Counted from the first letter of the stretch, positions 1-12,036 are shown. The stretch is DNA of 64,000 nt from Siphlonurus alternatus (GCA_949825025.1 OX463784.1:3502885-3566884), one strand, 5' to 3'. Notes: generated from the letters alone by a model not told the origin. Numbers and translations: made by a program.

Positions 1-52
1 TATATATACACACACACATGCCGCACGGCACCATTTAAAATTATAGTACCCA

Positions 53-355
53 CTTTTTTTTATTATTATTATTTTTACCCCTATAAGTGCTTATTACAGC
101 TAGCTCGCAGCTCTGGGTAATGGGTAGGGATAAGATTATAGGGAAAGGATAGTGGCCACGGCCTGTTACGCGTCCCATATATGCAGCATTCACTGAGGTG
201 AGACTGAGCTAAGGAACTCTGAAAAACCTCAGTCGGGACGGACACCTCTACTTTTTATCAATGGACCAAAGTGATGTCCAAAGCCTGGAGAACCACACAC
301 AAGTGCATCACTGATGCACTGGGTGGGAAATGAGATGAATTTACCCCTGGGAGGA
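53..355 (-). repeat. SINE copy, 5S-SINE family body, 5' head missing
   Basis: Read on the - strand this has the body seen at 3770-4101 and 17258-17490: a CACTGCACTGGG-type segment, a stretch like AATGGACCAAAGTGATGTCC, the core hairpin GACTGAGG...CCTCAGTC, then GGGACGC and a tail near the A/T-rich run at 53-77. The 5S-like head is absent, so the copy is 5'-truncated. The core carries several substitutions, so it looks old. Confidence 0.7.
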
Positions 356-928
356 AGTTTTATCATGCAATATTATCATCAATCAATATAATTAAAAATT
401 TGGTAGGATGACTCTTGATCTATGACTCGGTATTGCGGTGCTGCCGGTTGCTAGTGAATCATGAATTGCGTTACTGCATATAGTGCATACCAGACTTACC
501 AGAGACCCTGTAGGGTCTCTATAGGGTCTCTGAGTGCATACATCAATTAACATAACATAACATAACTGTTATGTATGTAACATGTGGGAAATATAATAAA
601 ATAAAATAAATAAAATATTGAAATTTTTATGAAGGGCTTGCCGCCCTTCTCATTGGAACAAATAGTTATTTTTTTACTTGCTAGATGTCGCTAGAAGCAT
701 TTTTGTTTTTACAATTTGCCGCTAGATAACAGGAGCTGAAAAAAATTAAACTTTTGCTCAGTAAGTTTGATTTTGACCGCGCGGCTTTACAAGCACTTTT
801 CCTAACAAAATAAAATAAAAAAATCGATTATTTTTGTAATTAAATCACTGATTTACTGATAAGTAACAAATCAAAGTAATTTTCATTGATAAAATGATTG
901 TAGGTCGAACAAATAAGTTATGCGGCCA
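356..928. other. AT-rich intergenic DNA, no gene seen
   Basis: No long open frame or recognisable RNA gene. A short duplicated TAGGGTCTCT motif occurs near 510-530, with AT-rich simple sequence around 540-620. Nothing else can be supported. Confidence 0.5.
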
Positions 929-2097
929 CCTGAGTTCAGGGGCGTAGACAAGGGGGGGGGGGGGGGTTTTTGGGTGTTATAACCCCCCCCCCCTTGAGAG
1001 CTGAACCTTAGTAAATTTTAAGGGAAAAATAACAAAAAATAATGGTACTCGACGGATACGATTTAGCTAAAATTTTATGAAAAATTTTCTTAAAAAAAAA
1101 ACTTTAAAAATTTATATCCCCGAAACACATTGTTAATACACCTTTAATTTATTTAAAATCGGTCTATAATACAGTATTATGATTATTTAAGTATATATAT
1201 GGTATAATTCTATTATGATAATTATTTTATGTAGTATTCCTTATTTAGTTATTTATGTTTTTGTATACAACAATTTGAAGTATAAAAACAGTTGAAAACA
1301 TTCCCCGCATGATGCTCAGCATAAAAATAAAATTTATACATAGCATTTTATTATTTTTTAATTAATTATATAGTTATAATTTCATTGCTAGTTTCATTGT
1401 CTCATATACTGTACGTATATCTTTGAATTTATTATTAATTGAAGTTAAAAAAATCCGATTTTTTAAATGTATTAATTTTACAGTATATCAATATAATATA
1501 ATATTTAACGTAATGAATTGATTTTCCTGTTTTGAAAATTTAAATATAAATTATAATTTTTCTTGCTCGTATATCAATACATCGTCTTAAAATGTGGTCT
1601 ATTTTTTATAGGAAAAAGTAGTGACAAAAATATTGTAACTATAACATGCATAATTTACGATTTACAAATATGAAAAATTTGCTGCAACTTTTCATCGAAA
1701 AAAATTATAGTCCACGTCCCTTTTTCAAAAAAATCGCGCATTATGAAACTAATAAAAATAATATAAAAGAAGCTATTTGATGAATTACTTTATTTTTATT
1801 TAACTAAAATTATTTACTCAAAGCTTTATTTATTACGTTAGTGCACGTATAATATTGAAAAGAAATTAAATAAATGGGGTGCAAAAAATATAAAATTTTA
1901 AAAATATTGCATTCTCTATAATAGCATTTTTTCATAATTTTACCCTAAAAAAGGGGCGTGTTCTTAAAAAAATCGCGCCTGCGGCGGGCTATTGGGGGGC
2001 TACGCCCCCCAAACCCCCCAGTGGGCTGTTCTCAACCTTATTTATCTTCAAGAACCCCCCACCTTGAACAAATCCTGGCTACGCCACTGCCTGAGTT
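929..2097. mobile_element. hAT-like non-autonomous DNA transposon (element 937-2089)
   Basis: The left end reads CAGGGGCGTAGACAAGG and the right end CCTGGCTACGCCACTG, which are imperfect inverted repeats. An exact 8-bp direct repeat, CCTGAGTT, flanks the element at 929-936 and 2090-2097, the TSD length of hAT transposons. The 1153-bp interior is AT-rich with poly-G/poly-C runs next to both ends and has no transposase frame. It is therefore a deletion derivative or MITE that needs a transposase from elsewhere. Confidence 0.88.
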
Positions 2098-2589
2098 ACG
2101 TACATCTTGATTTAGATTTTTTTTTTTTTTTTTAGATTTATTCAATTTATTTGGCTATGCAAACAAGTCATATACAATCATAATAACAACACAAGATCAT
2201 AATAACCATAATAACGGTTATTATGAAGTATATGAAGTATATAGCTTTTTTGAAACACTTTTTAACTCCGAAAAAAAAAAAACAAAAAATAATTTGCAAC
2301 CAAAAACCATAATTTTTTTTCAGGCGTGGATTGTGGATCCAGAATCAATTTTTTTATTTCAGGGAAAAAAAAGTTGTCTCATCCATAAGGCCAATGTTAA
2401 AAAAAAAAATGTAGTGGCCGGGCCGGGGAAATGCCTATATATATTTTATAATTTTTTCCATGTTAAATTCAAAATTTCGAGGAATTCAGGGAGTATGCTA
2501 GCTGCAGCCCCCTCATGACAGTCATATCCCACGCCTGCGACTCTATATAAGGCTATATATATTGTAAATAAAAATGGGCAGAGATAACG
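2098..2589. other. AT-rich intergenic DNA with a possible decayed element
   Basis: CAGGCGTGG near 2321 and CCACGCCTG near 2535 are inverted and could be the ends of a small element of about 220 bp. No target-site duplication is visible. No gene is seen. Confidence 0.3.
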
Positions 2590-2738
<149 letters not shown>

Positions 2739-3453
2739 TACCCAAGGTGTATATTAATTAATTACAAGGTGAATTGGGGTAATGATTCAATTAGATATAT
2801 CCAAGTATAATAGTGGCAGAAAAATATCCTAACTTCATTGATAAAAGCTGGAAAAAACTACCCTAACTCGTCTTTTAATTGGTAATATTGGGATATAACC
2901 AAACTGGAATTTTAGGATATTTTTAATAGGCGCGCGCGTTTATATTATGTATTATGTTATAAAAATATCCTATCTCTACATTTTGCTTATTTACCAATGG
3001 ATTTAGGATGTGTTTTTTTTTTTCCAGCTTTTACTAATGGAGTTAGGATATTTTTCTGCAACAACGTCGAATACATTTAATATATGCGAATCCAAAAAAA
3101 AAAAACACAATATTGAAGCCAAACGACGGTACGTAAAAAAAAAAAAATAAAAATCGAGGCCATGCACTCAGTCACTCACTATAATCTTTCCCTTATTAAA
3201 TCGAACATTTTAGGGGAGGGACTGAGGGATGCCGCTCACCTTCTCCCTTTCCATGTATCCGCGTATGGATAATTCAATCAATGATATTCTTTTTATATCC
3301 GAGAGAGCTGATCTGATAAGTAAAATTTAATACTAAATTTAGTGAGATATATATATTAACAATGAGAATATTATTACTTGGCATCCTGCATTTTTTTTTT
3401 TTTTTTACTGCATATTTTAATACAATAATAGCATATTTTACTATCGTGCGTAC

Positions 3454-3640
3454 GTCCCTCAATCGTCCGAAGTAATAACAAAAAAGCTATCTACCTTCCA
3501 CGAGATTTCATTGCAATAAGAAGCTTATAATATAAACTGTTTTTTTCAGGTGAGCACAATTGTTGCACTCACCTGAAATAATTGATAGCTTATTATTGCA
3601 ATAAAATCACAGCTTGCGATCATTATTGCGGATGAGGGAC
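3454..3640. mobile_element. Palindromic MITE, GTCCCTC family
   Basis: Begins GTCCCTCAATCGTCCG and ends with its inverse near GCGGATGAGGGAC. The interior holds inverted AGGTGAGCACAAT / GTGCACTCACCT segments and GATAGCT / AGCTATC motifs. Related copies are at 25593-25798, around 43620-43870, at 36350-36430 (partial) and at 60210-60345. No coding capacity. Confidence 0.7.
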
Positions 3641-3769
3641 TATACATTACAGTTATTAAAAAAAAATATATCATTTTTTAAATTTTTTACCTCTCTAAAC
3701 CCTTAATTAAAATCGTGCATGCTACGAAACGCTGACTTCATTATATAGTCACGTAACACACCTCCTTAT

Positions 3770-4101
3770 ATTTGCGAAATTGAGCTTTGTGTATATATTA
3801 TAGTGAACGTCGAGCGTGGTTCGTACTTGGATGGGTGACCGTTTATCAAATAAAAATCCCGTTGCTCCCTCCCTGGGGTAAATATCTCCCGCTTTCCACC
3901 CAGTGCAGTGATGCACTTGTGTATGGTTCCCCAGGCCTTTTGGACGTCACTTTGGTACATTGATAAAAAGTATAGGTGTCCGTCTTGACTGAGGTTTTCC
4001 ACGGTTCCCTCAGTCTCACCTCAGCGAATGCTGGGACGCATATAATAACAGGCAGTGATATATTAGCCACCATCCTTTCCCTACCTTATCCCTACCCCAG
4101 G
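3770..4101 (+). mobile_element. 5S-rRNA-derived SINE, + strand
   Basis: Positions 3803-3841 match the 3' part of the 5S rRNA internal promoter: a GCGTGGTTCGTACTTGG-like stretch followed by ATGGGTGACC. The body follows (GCTCCCTCCCTGGGG, GTGCAGTGATGCAC, core GACTGAGG...CCTCAGTC, GCTGGGACGC). The sequence before 3803 has lost the rest of the 5S head, and the 3' end abuts another repeat at 4102. A 5S-type internal promoter is what drives SINE3-type elements, so Pol III transcription of intact relatives is expected. Confidence 0.75.
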
Positions 4102-4290
4102 GACGGATCCAGCTCGTGACTCTGGGGGGAGGGGAGGGGGGGGGCGGTGCCCTATTCCGCAATGTTAAAATTTGGAGTGGGAGGGGGGCGACAGGTGGGG
4201 GGTGGTAACACCTTCAATGTATTTTGGGACCTTTTTGGGGGCAATCGCCCCCCCCCCTTGGATCAAAGCCTTCCGTACCCATTATCCCGC
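4102..4290. repeat. G-rich repeat fragment (GGACGGATCCAG type)
   Basis: Starts near CAGGGACGGATCCAGC, contains the phrase GCAATGTTAAAATTT, then long G runs and CCCCTTGGATC. A related G-rich piece lies at 45630-45770, and an inverted piece near 16430-16495. Ends and TSD could not be set. Confidence 0.45.
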
Positions 4291-4744
4291 CGTGTATCCT
4301 TGTCTAAAAAGAAAGACAAAAAAAGGTATTCAAATTTGTAACTTTTAGAACTGTATACACATCCATGGACTCTGCGTCTCTAGTCGCCACACCTCCATGC
4401 CGGCTGTACTGCAAGTTGTATTGATCGCGCGGCGCCCTTCAATGAACCTCCTGCTATCAATGAGGAATGACACTCATTAATAATTTTCCCCTGCAGTTGC
4501 GTGAGAAATAAACATCAATCGACGGAGTTCTTTCATTCTTTTACAACTTTCGAAAGTTCAAAACAAATCTCAACTTTTGAAATAAAGTTTTGGTGTTTTA
4601 GAACTTTCTAGTACAAATACATATGGATATGAATAATTTCTAAAGTTCAGATGAAACGCGTGTTATTTTAACAATGCATTCATTTTTTGTATTAAAGAAA
4701 GGGTGAAAGGAAGAAAAGGGCATGAGGCGTAATTATATAATTGT

Positions 4745-6938
4745 ACTCAAATTAGTGCTGTTGATATCCGGATATTTCAAAATCCGAAATCCGGATTCGA
4801 AAATATCCGAAAATCCGAAATCCGAATTTTCGGATTTGCGGATAATCGGATATCTGAAACTATATTTAGATTTTCGGATATCCGGATATCCGAAACTGAT
4901 TTCGAATTTTCGGATATCCGGATATCCGAAACTGATTTCGAATTCTCGGATATCCGGATATCCGAAACTGATTTCGAATTTTCGGATATCCGAAACTGAT
5001 TTCGAATTCTCGGATATCCGGATATCCGAAACTGATTTCGAATTTTCGGATATCCGAAACTGATTTCGAATTCTCGGATATCCGGATATCCGAAACTGAT
5101 TTTGAATTATATTTATAATATAATTATAATTGTAAAATATGTTATATAATATACGATATTATATAATATATTACAAATTATAAACTATAAAAGTATGAAA
5201 ATTTTCCAGTTTTTCTACTACAGTAAAAGAAATATAAGTTATTAAGTTATTATAAGTTAATATAACTGATATTTTTTTACATGAAGATTGAAGACGCACG
5301 TGTTTTCACACTGTCTTCAATATTTCTTGCGTTAATGTTAGTTGAAGTCCTGCAGTGGAGCACCCTATTACATTCTGAATAATATCAGTCAACCAATCAG
5401 AATAATATTCAGAATATTTTCAGCGGTCAGAATGGCTCAGAATGTATTTTTAGCCTTGCAAACAGTAGCATCGGCAGGATGTGAAATGTGGAGAGAATAT
5501 TTGCGACTTTGTGGAGTGTGGACGAAATTCCAGAAACCAATGCTGCGCGCCCGTGCACGTCCGGCCGGCGCCTGGCTGTTAAATTATCTCTCATTCTTGT
5601 TCAAAGGCCTGTTCGTAAACACTGCTCGGTGTACACTTTCTACACCCAATCGACCTTATATCGCATGTACATAAGGTCGATTGGGTGCAGAAAGTGTACA
5701 CCGAGCAGGGTTTACGGACAGGCCTCAAGAGTTCACAAGTAGATCACGCGATTTCAAGGACGTTAGAGTTGGAGCGTTCAGCTCTCTGGCATTTAAATTT
5801 CGTTTCTCACCTCACGCAGTTTAATTCTTTCACCTCGTACTCGTATAGATAAATAGATATTATGACATTATGTACGTATTATTTATATAGAATATAGATA
5901 GTACCGTGATTAGATTAAATTGATAAATTATTATACTCTTTAACTTTAAACTTTAAACTCGATATAATCTTTATGTGGCAATTTATAATTTAGGGTACAA
6001 AATGTACGTAGTTAGGTAGTTAGTATATAATATAGTAACGTACTTATACTTACTAGTTATACCTACGTAGCCCAGTTTTTTTTTTTTTTTTTAAATTTTA
6101 AATTACTAGATTATCTAGTATATAACTATATAATTATATATAGTATTCTTTATAAGGTGGTATTTTCTATTTTGTGATTTGTACATTTGTATTTTGTATT
6201 ATACTATTTGTAGTATTTGTACTATTTATAATTTAAAGTATTTATAATTATTTATATTGCTTAATTATTAGAGTTATTAACTTATTACCTCTACATTTTA
6301 AATACAATATACATTATTCAATATATATTAAAAATATTCAAATTAATTTAACAAAAATTTATTGGTTTAAAATTTGTAAATGTAATGCAATTTGCAATTG
6401 CGAATACACATAACAATTTAAAACTAAATATTTGAATTACAGTATTATACTAATTACAGTCATGCTTAATTTCACATCCAAATTATCCGAAAGCAAAAGC
6501 TGAAATTCAGAATTTCGACCGAAATTCGATTGTAGGTTTCGGATTGTAGAATATTTGAAATTACTGGATTTTCGGATATCCGGATATCCGATCAAAATTT
6601 CGGATATTTGAAATCTGATCGAAGTTCGAATATCCGAATATCCGATCGGAGTTCGGATATCCGATTATCCGATCGGAGTTCGGATATCCGATTATCCGAT
6701 CGGAGTTCGGATATCCGGTTATCCGATCGAAGTTCGGATATCCGAATATCCGATCAGAGTTCGGATATCCGAACTCCGATCGGATATCGGATATCCAAAA
6801 TTTCAAACGGATAATCGGATATCCGGATATCCGAAAATCCGACTATCCGGATATCCATTTCTCCAAAATCCGGATATCCGGATAATAAAATATCCGAAAA
6901 TCCGAAATCCGAAAATTTTCAACAGCACTAACTCAAAT
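4745..6938. mobile_element. hAT-like element with GGATATCC-rich arms (element 4753-6930)
   Basis: The termini are TAGTGCTGTTGA and TCAACAGCACTA, a perfect 12-bp inverted repeat. An exact 8-bp TSD, ACTCAAAT, lies at 4745-4752 and 6931-6938. Both arms (about 4765-5105 and 6565-6905) are tandem units built on CGGATATCCGGATATCCG plus a spacer of about 18 bp, in opposite orientation, giving a foldback structure. The 1.4-kb centre is AT-rich, encodes no transposase, and contains an inserted hairpin MITE (5605-5725). Frames in the arms (SDRSSDIR-type repeats) are repeat translations. Confidence 0.9.
5602..5728. mobile_element. Near-perfect hairpin MITE (5605-5725)
   Basis: AGGCCTGTTCGTAAAC at the left and GTTTACGGACAGGCCT at the right. 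The two halves are almost fully complementary over about 56 bp around a tiny loop near TATCGCATGTACA. A 3-bp direct repeat CAA flanks it (5602-5604, 5726-5728). A longer, diverged relative with ATT duplications is at 34014-34577. The hairpin is inside the hAT element, so it arrived later. Confidence 0.8.
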
Positions 6939-8699
6939 GTTATATTCAATATTTGTGCTGGATATTTTTGTTTAAATATTTCATAAACTGATCTCAAATT
7001 TTTTAAACAAAAATGTAAGTAAAATAATTAAAAATAAAATTGTTCCACGAATTATTTCATTTTTTTTTTTTTTTTTTAATATTTCCGAGTTGAAATAAAT
7101 TTCATCTTTGATTAAACTCTCTCCTGGTCTAATTTTCTCTTATTTTGCACCATTTTAGAGGAAAAAAGAGGGGAAAAGACGAGATTACGTCTTTTTTCCT
7201 CTTCTTGATGATCGACTTCTTGAGCATAAAATGTTTAAAATATCGTCTCCATTTTCTGAGCGAAGGAAAAAAGCATGTTGTTTTTTAGATAAAAAGGTTA
7301 GGGTGATATATATATATATACGGCAATGAATTTTCTAAATTCTAAAATTTTAGGGGGTAGAGGGAGGGTTGGGGGGGGGGAGGCTTCATGACATTTGCGG
7401 TGGTTTGTCTGAAGTGATGAAAAGTAATTTGAAGAGTGCATTTAAAAACAAATTAAAACAAATTTGTCAATAAAAAGAGGCTTGTCCAATGTATGCACAA
7501 TGCAGTGAGTTTTTCATTTTTTAAAATATGCGTATATTATGTTTTCATATATATATGCGAGAAGAATAAAAAAAAAGTAATAACAATTACCTTATTATGA
7601 GTTTTTATATATATTGAGACACCCCTCTTAAAGCTTAAGTTTAAATCCCGAAACCTAAAAAGATCGATTACAACAAATAAAAGTTATAAAAGCTTAATAT
7701 TTAAAGCCTGAATTTAGGTGTCCTTACCAAGGAGAGGAAGGGGGTTAGGTCAAAAGATCCTTTGGTTAAATCCTTATAATAGTTAAATATTTAAAGTGTA
7801 AAACATTATGATTAATTATATTATTATAAATAATATTATACACACTAATTTTTTTTGCGGTTTTGTAGAACAATATAAATTAATTTTACTTTTTTTTTTT
7901 TTTTTTTATTGAAGCAGCCATTTACATATTTTTCTGATTTAAACGGGTTAAGTGTTGTTTGCACCCCCATTTTCTGCCTGAAAATGGCGCTAACAAATTT
8001 ATTTACACATCAAGTTTCATAATTTCTACATAAATATATATTTGTTCAATATCATCATGCAGCTAACATACTCGACTTTCTTAGAAATTCCATAAATAAC
8101 ATTTTAGTTGAAAGTACCCCTCTGCCATTTGCAGTAAACAATCGAGTCTATTTCTGTCCTATCGACATCGCGTGTCAGATCTCTCTATCAGCCCCCGTGT
8201 GTCTCGAAGGTCGAACTACCACTGAAAATATGAAGATAATGAACCTTATGGTCAGTGCTAAAAATAGGCACGTTCGTGTTCTAACGACTCCGGATATAGC
8301 AAGCGATATATTTTGACTTGGAGATAAGGCTGAGAGTGCGTGCTGCGAATGTGTCTGTCATGCCATATTTCTCGACCAATGACGAGCTGCGAAATTGACG
8401 TCACGTCTAAATCAACCAATAAGAGGCTTCGAAAAGTCGTAAATATTTTTTATGAGTATTAGATAATTTAATTTTTAATACATTGACTCAATAATTAATT
8501 AAGGACTAATTATTTGACGTTATTCTTATGTATAGAATCAAAATATATCCCCGAATTAGCGTGATTTTAAACATCATAAAACGTGCAACATAGCCATGCA
8601 ATGATAAAAAAGAATATTTCACTCTTTAATTATATTACAATTTAATATGCATTAAATTATTATTTAAGAATGATTAATCTCAGTTCCTTGATATCTCTT
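6939..8699. other. AT-rich intergenic DNA, weak repeats only
   Basis: About 7080-7290 holds a purine/pyrimidine-asymmetric repeat (GAGGAAAAAAGAGG, GCACCATTTTAGAGG) with relatives near 10320-10410 and 56615-56890. A G-run lies near 7352-7382. The rest shows no gene or clear element. Confidence 0.4.
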
Positions 8700-9000
8700 A
8701 ATCGTTGCGTCTAAATGCAACATACTTCCAGGAGACTTAGAACTCACCATCAATAGATGGCATACAAATTTTAAAGTGAATTAATGTATCTTATCATGCA
8801 GTTTTGTGAAAACTGATGCAGAAGTTTAACATTGGCCTTAATATGGACGGAAACTGGATATGAAGCTGTATATGAGACAATTGCCAGACTGAAATTGTTC
8901 AAAACATTAAGCGATTCAGTTTTAGAACATTTCTTAAATTCAATTTCTAACAATTATTTTATTCCATTTTGTCGTAGAAAAATATTCTATGACTCCGAAG
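8700..9000 (+). repeat. Dispersed repeat R1 (ACTGAGATT family), + copy
   Basis: Shares TTAATCTCAGT, AACATACTTCCAGGAGACTT, AGAACTCACCATCAATAG, TTTAACATTGGCCTTA and AAATATTCTATGACTCC with 42805-43148, the best copy in the window. It is diverged with small deletions. The family has opposed AATCTCAGT / ACTGAGATT ends. Confidence 0.65.
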
Positions 9001-9129
9001 TAGCTTAGATTAATCATTAAGTATATATAATTAACTTTTAACTGAATCCATGCAGTTTTAAAACTTTTAAATGTGAAAATAATACATGTATATACTGTAT
9101 AATTAATATTGGTGCACAGATTTTAATTT

Positions 9130-9320
9130 CCCGGTTCTTCGTGGACCCAACTAAATGCATTATTTAGGATTTTGTGGACTCTTATGAGTCCTAGCTGTGC
9201 TGTCAATGTTCTATGAATCCATCTCATGCAATTTCCACCTGATTTTGACTGAAGTAGGGGCTGAGGGAACCATGAAAACCTCAGTCAGCATGGCCGGCAA
9301 TAACCTCCCAGATCCACAAG
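9130..9320 (-). repeat. SINE-like repeat sharing the CTCAGTC core
   Basis: Contains CCGGTTCTTCGTGGACCC and the core hairpin GGGAACCATGAAAACCTCAG. The same opening (CCGGCTCTTCGTG) and core occur at 21665-21850. These two copies differ from the 5S-SINE outside the core. Confidence 0.5.
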
Positions 9321-9954
9321 TGTTATTTTAGCAACCGTGCATGCACTTTTGGGTGCTTGATATCGAACTATAAATAAATAAAAACTCATGACCTAACATT
9401 TTATTTTTAATATAAAAGATTTTATTTTTTTTTATTTTGGGTAAATGTTTATATCCAAACATGGCAACCTTTGAATCTTTTATAAGATCACAAATGTTTC
9501 GAACAACCCCCTCCCTACTTTTTGTTTTTTCGAACTTTCTAGAATTTATTATTTTCATAATATAATACTATCTATAGATTTAATGGAAACTTCCATAGCC
9601 AATATTTAAAATTTGTTTGGATTCCATGACATTTTGCTGCATTTAAAAATAATTTGAATTATGAGCATCTTTCTTATAATGTCATTCCGTAATACAAGGA
9701 GTGGGGGGGGGGGGGGGGGGATGACAACTTCTGCATATTGCTGAAAATGTAAAATTCTCTGTAGCTATAACCGATATGTTCAAAGTATATTTCCTTTCTC
9801 AACTGCAAACACTATATAATAACAACACCCTAGTTGAAGAACTAGGTACGTCTTCACTCATCCTTCTTTGCACGTATAATATAAATCTAATCTTATTGCG
9901 TCTTATTTTTACCTCGAAACACATCTTATTTCCTCCTAGCTCAGAGGATGAATA
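9321..9954. other. AT-rich DNA with a poly-G run
   Basis: A G homopolymer of about 17 bases follows GAGT near 9704. No gene or bounded element is seen. Homopolymer length may be unreliable in the assembly. Confidence 0.4.
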
Positions 9955-10262
9955 TAGGCTTCAAGTGATGCGCTCTCGCTGCGCAACTGTTTGTCGCTAA
10001 GGTCCATCTTGCACTCGAAAATGAAGCAAATTGTGTTTTTTTGTAACTTTTCTCGGTTATAAATCAATTAAAAAATCTAAATCTTGAATTATATACTTTA
10101 TTTTTCAGTTTGGACCAAAGTTCCGTAAAGGAATTTTCCGGACCTGAAAAATCTTATTCTTATTGTTAGTGAAAAAACGAATTCACGTTTTTTTTTACAT
10201 AGGTTTTTGGTATAGCGGGTGGGAACACCGAAAAATCAGCTTACTTGAAGCCTCTATTGAAG
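9955..10262 (+). repeat. Dispersed repeat R2 (GGCTTCAAGT family)
   Basis: About 300 bp, starting AGGCTTCAAGTGATGCGC and ending CAGCTGA / CTTGAAGCCTC, so the ends are short inverted repeats (AGGCTTCAAGT / ACTTGAAGCCT). Inside: GTCGCTAAGGTCCATCTTGC, TTTTCTCGGTTATAAAT, GTGAAAAAACGAATTCACG and a T-run. Other + strand copies are at 21010-21310, 22800-23105 and 34255-34553. There is no coding potential. Confidence 0.7.
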
Positions 10263-10497
10263 AAACAAGTTCTAATATTTTATGCTGACTGTGAGTTGAA
10301 AGAAGACACTTAATCTCGTCTTTACCCTCTTTTTTCCTCGAAAATGGTGCAAAATAGGAGAGAAAAAAAGAGGAGCGTAGGCTTTAAAAGTGAATAAAAG
10401 ATGAACATTATTTTAACTTAGCGGGTACCAATTTTTCAACATAATATGGCGAAAGCTGCAAAAACTTTCTTATGATGTTATAGTAACTATACATTTA

Positions 10498-10845
10498 ACG
10501 ATTAATCTCAGTTACTGCTGGAGTCAAAGAATATTTCCCTGCAAACGAATTGAATGAAATATATTTTAAAAAATCAAGAATGTTCTAAAACTTAATCGCT
10601 AATGGTTTGAGCAAATTCAGTCTTGCAGTTTTCTTACAACAGCTCCATTTCCAGTTTTCGTCCATAAGGCCAATGTTAAACTTCTACCTCAGTTTTCTCA
10701 AAACTAATAAAACAGATTTGCTTCAAAATTTGTATGTCACCTATATTGATGGTGGGTTAATTCTAAGTCCCCTGCAAGTCGTGTTGCATTCAGGCGCTAC
10801 GATTGCGAGATATCAATCTACTGATTGTGAGATTCATCCTTAACC
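10498..10845 (-). repeat. Dispersed repeat R1, - copy
   Basis: Reverse complement of the R1 consensus: begins ACGATTAATCTCAGTTACTG and ends near GTGAGATTCATCCTT. Includes GAAAATTCAG-type and GGGTTAATTCTAAGTCCCC segments. Nearly full length. Confidence 0.7.
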
Positions 10846-10928
10846 ATTTTAATAATAATTATATATTTATATATATAAGTTCATGTGTTGTTTAAAATCA
10901 CGTTTCTTAGACTGGATTGAGGAAGTTA

Positions 10929-11001
10929 CAATGTGGCGTAATTGGTAACGCATCAGTAGACCGGCAATCTAAAGATCTGGGATCGTACCCCAGCGGTGAT
11001 A
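10929..11001 (+). pseudogene. tRNA-like sequence (probable tRNA pseudogene or SINE head)
   Basis: An A-box-like TGGCGTAATTGG (10934-10945) and a B-box-like GGGATCGTACC (10979-10989). The T-arm folds perfectly (CTGGG / CCCAG with a 7-base loop) and the D-arm has a GCG/CGC stem. The flanks do not pair as an acceptor stem, so it is unlikely to be a functional tRNA. Confidence 0.5.
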
Positions 11002-11084
11002 ACTTTTTCAAAAGAGTTTGGAATTTGATTTTAAGAACACATGTTACAAAGATGTTGTAAGCCAGAGTAAAATATTATCCTTTA

Positions 11085-11865
11085 TATATATCGGTAGTCA
11101 TCTGGCAAAACCAGTCGACTGGCTTTTTAAAAACTTTACAGGAGAGCCAAAAAACACTTTTTTGGGCGTTTAAAAATTCATAAAATATTTGTTTTTTTTG
11201 ATTTTTATGATTTTTTTTTGTGGTATCACTTAATTACGAATGTAGCTTGTAGTGAAATTAGAAATTCAATACAATTAATAATTAATTGAGGAAAAAATAA
11301 AATGTCCCAAAATTAGCCAGATAGCCGATTTTGCCAGACTCAGATTCAGGAATTTGTAGCCACTTGGCCGGTTTTGCCAGACTGCAATTAGTTTTTTTTT
11401 CCACCAGTTATCGGCTTTTGCCAGACTCAAATTCATGCAGGATTTTTTAAATTTAACATTATAAAATAAGTTAACAATTAAATTACTATTTTATTATATT
11501 GAGCAACTGGATTTTAATCTACATAAAAAATAATATTATACAAAATAATAATTGCGTATAATAATCATCACTTGAAATTGCAGCTTAATTGTTGTGCTTC
11601 TTAACGGTAGCATTATAATTTATAACAATTATGCGTTGTAAGATAATAAATTACTAGCGCTTTTGAACATTATTACGCAATACAATTCTTTATATACCAA
11701 TATACAACATGCACTTCAATTATAAATTAAAATAATATACTCATTAAGTGGGTATTGTAGGTGAAAAAAAGTTTATCTACACAAAATAACAAGTTTGACT
11801 ATGTGGGAGGTACGGTGCAGTGCCCACTTGACCGGTTTTGCCAGATGACTTCCGATATATATATA
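11085..11865. mobile_element. DNA element with repeated TTTTGCCAGA subterminal motifs
   Basis: The left side reads TATCGGTAGTCATCTGGC and the right side carries the inverse, GCCAGATGACTTCCGATA, each running into TA repeats. The motif GG(T/C)TTTTGCCAGACT recurs at about 11328, 11370, 11412 and 11832, and inverted at the left end. Such repeated subterminal motifs are typical transposase-binding arrangements. The interior is AT-rich and non-coding. Confidence 0.65.
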
Positions 11866-11911
11866 CAATATATATATATAATATACGATCACAATATTCG
11901 GTACCACATAG

Positions 11912-12036
11912 TACACTCATCGCCTTGGAAAATTTCCCACTTGCAGTCTTATTAATCACCATACCATGTCTTAATATTCTTATGGTGCATGGTGAGCAAG
12001 GCTGCAAGAGGAAATTTTAAGAGACGACGAGTGTAC
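11912..12036. mobile_element. Hairpin MITE, TACACTCGTCGCC family
   Basis: TACACTCATCGCCTTGG at the left and CGACGAGTGTA at the right. Inner inverted segments (CTTGCAG...TTAATCACCAT and ATGGTG...GGCTGCAAG) let the whole 125 bp fold on itself. Related copies: 16846-16985, 36074-36197, 45809-45922. The ends start and finish in TA, so TA target duplication is possible. Confidence 0.75.

Noticed and set aside
951..966. Poly-G runs (also 9705-9721, 31179-31190) as G-quadruplex signals
   Set aside because: Homopolymer runs at element tips are error-prone in assemblies, and no spaced G-tracts of the usual quadruplex form were seen.
3803..3841. A genuine 5S rRNA gene
   Set aside because: Only parts of the 5S sequence are present, followed by SINE bodies; no full 120-bp gene or terminator at the proper place in any copy.
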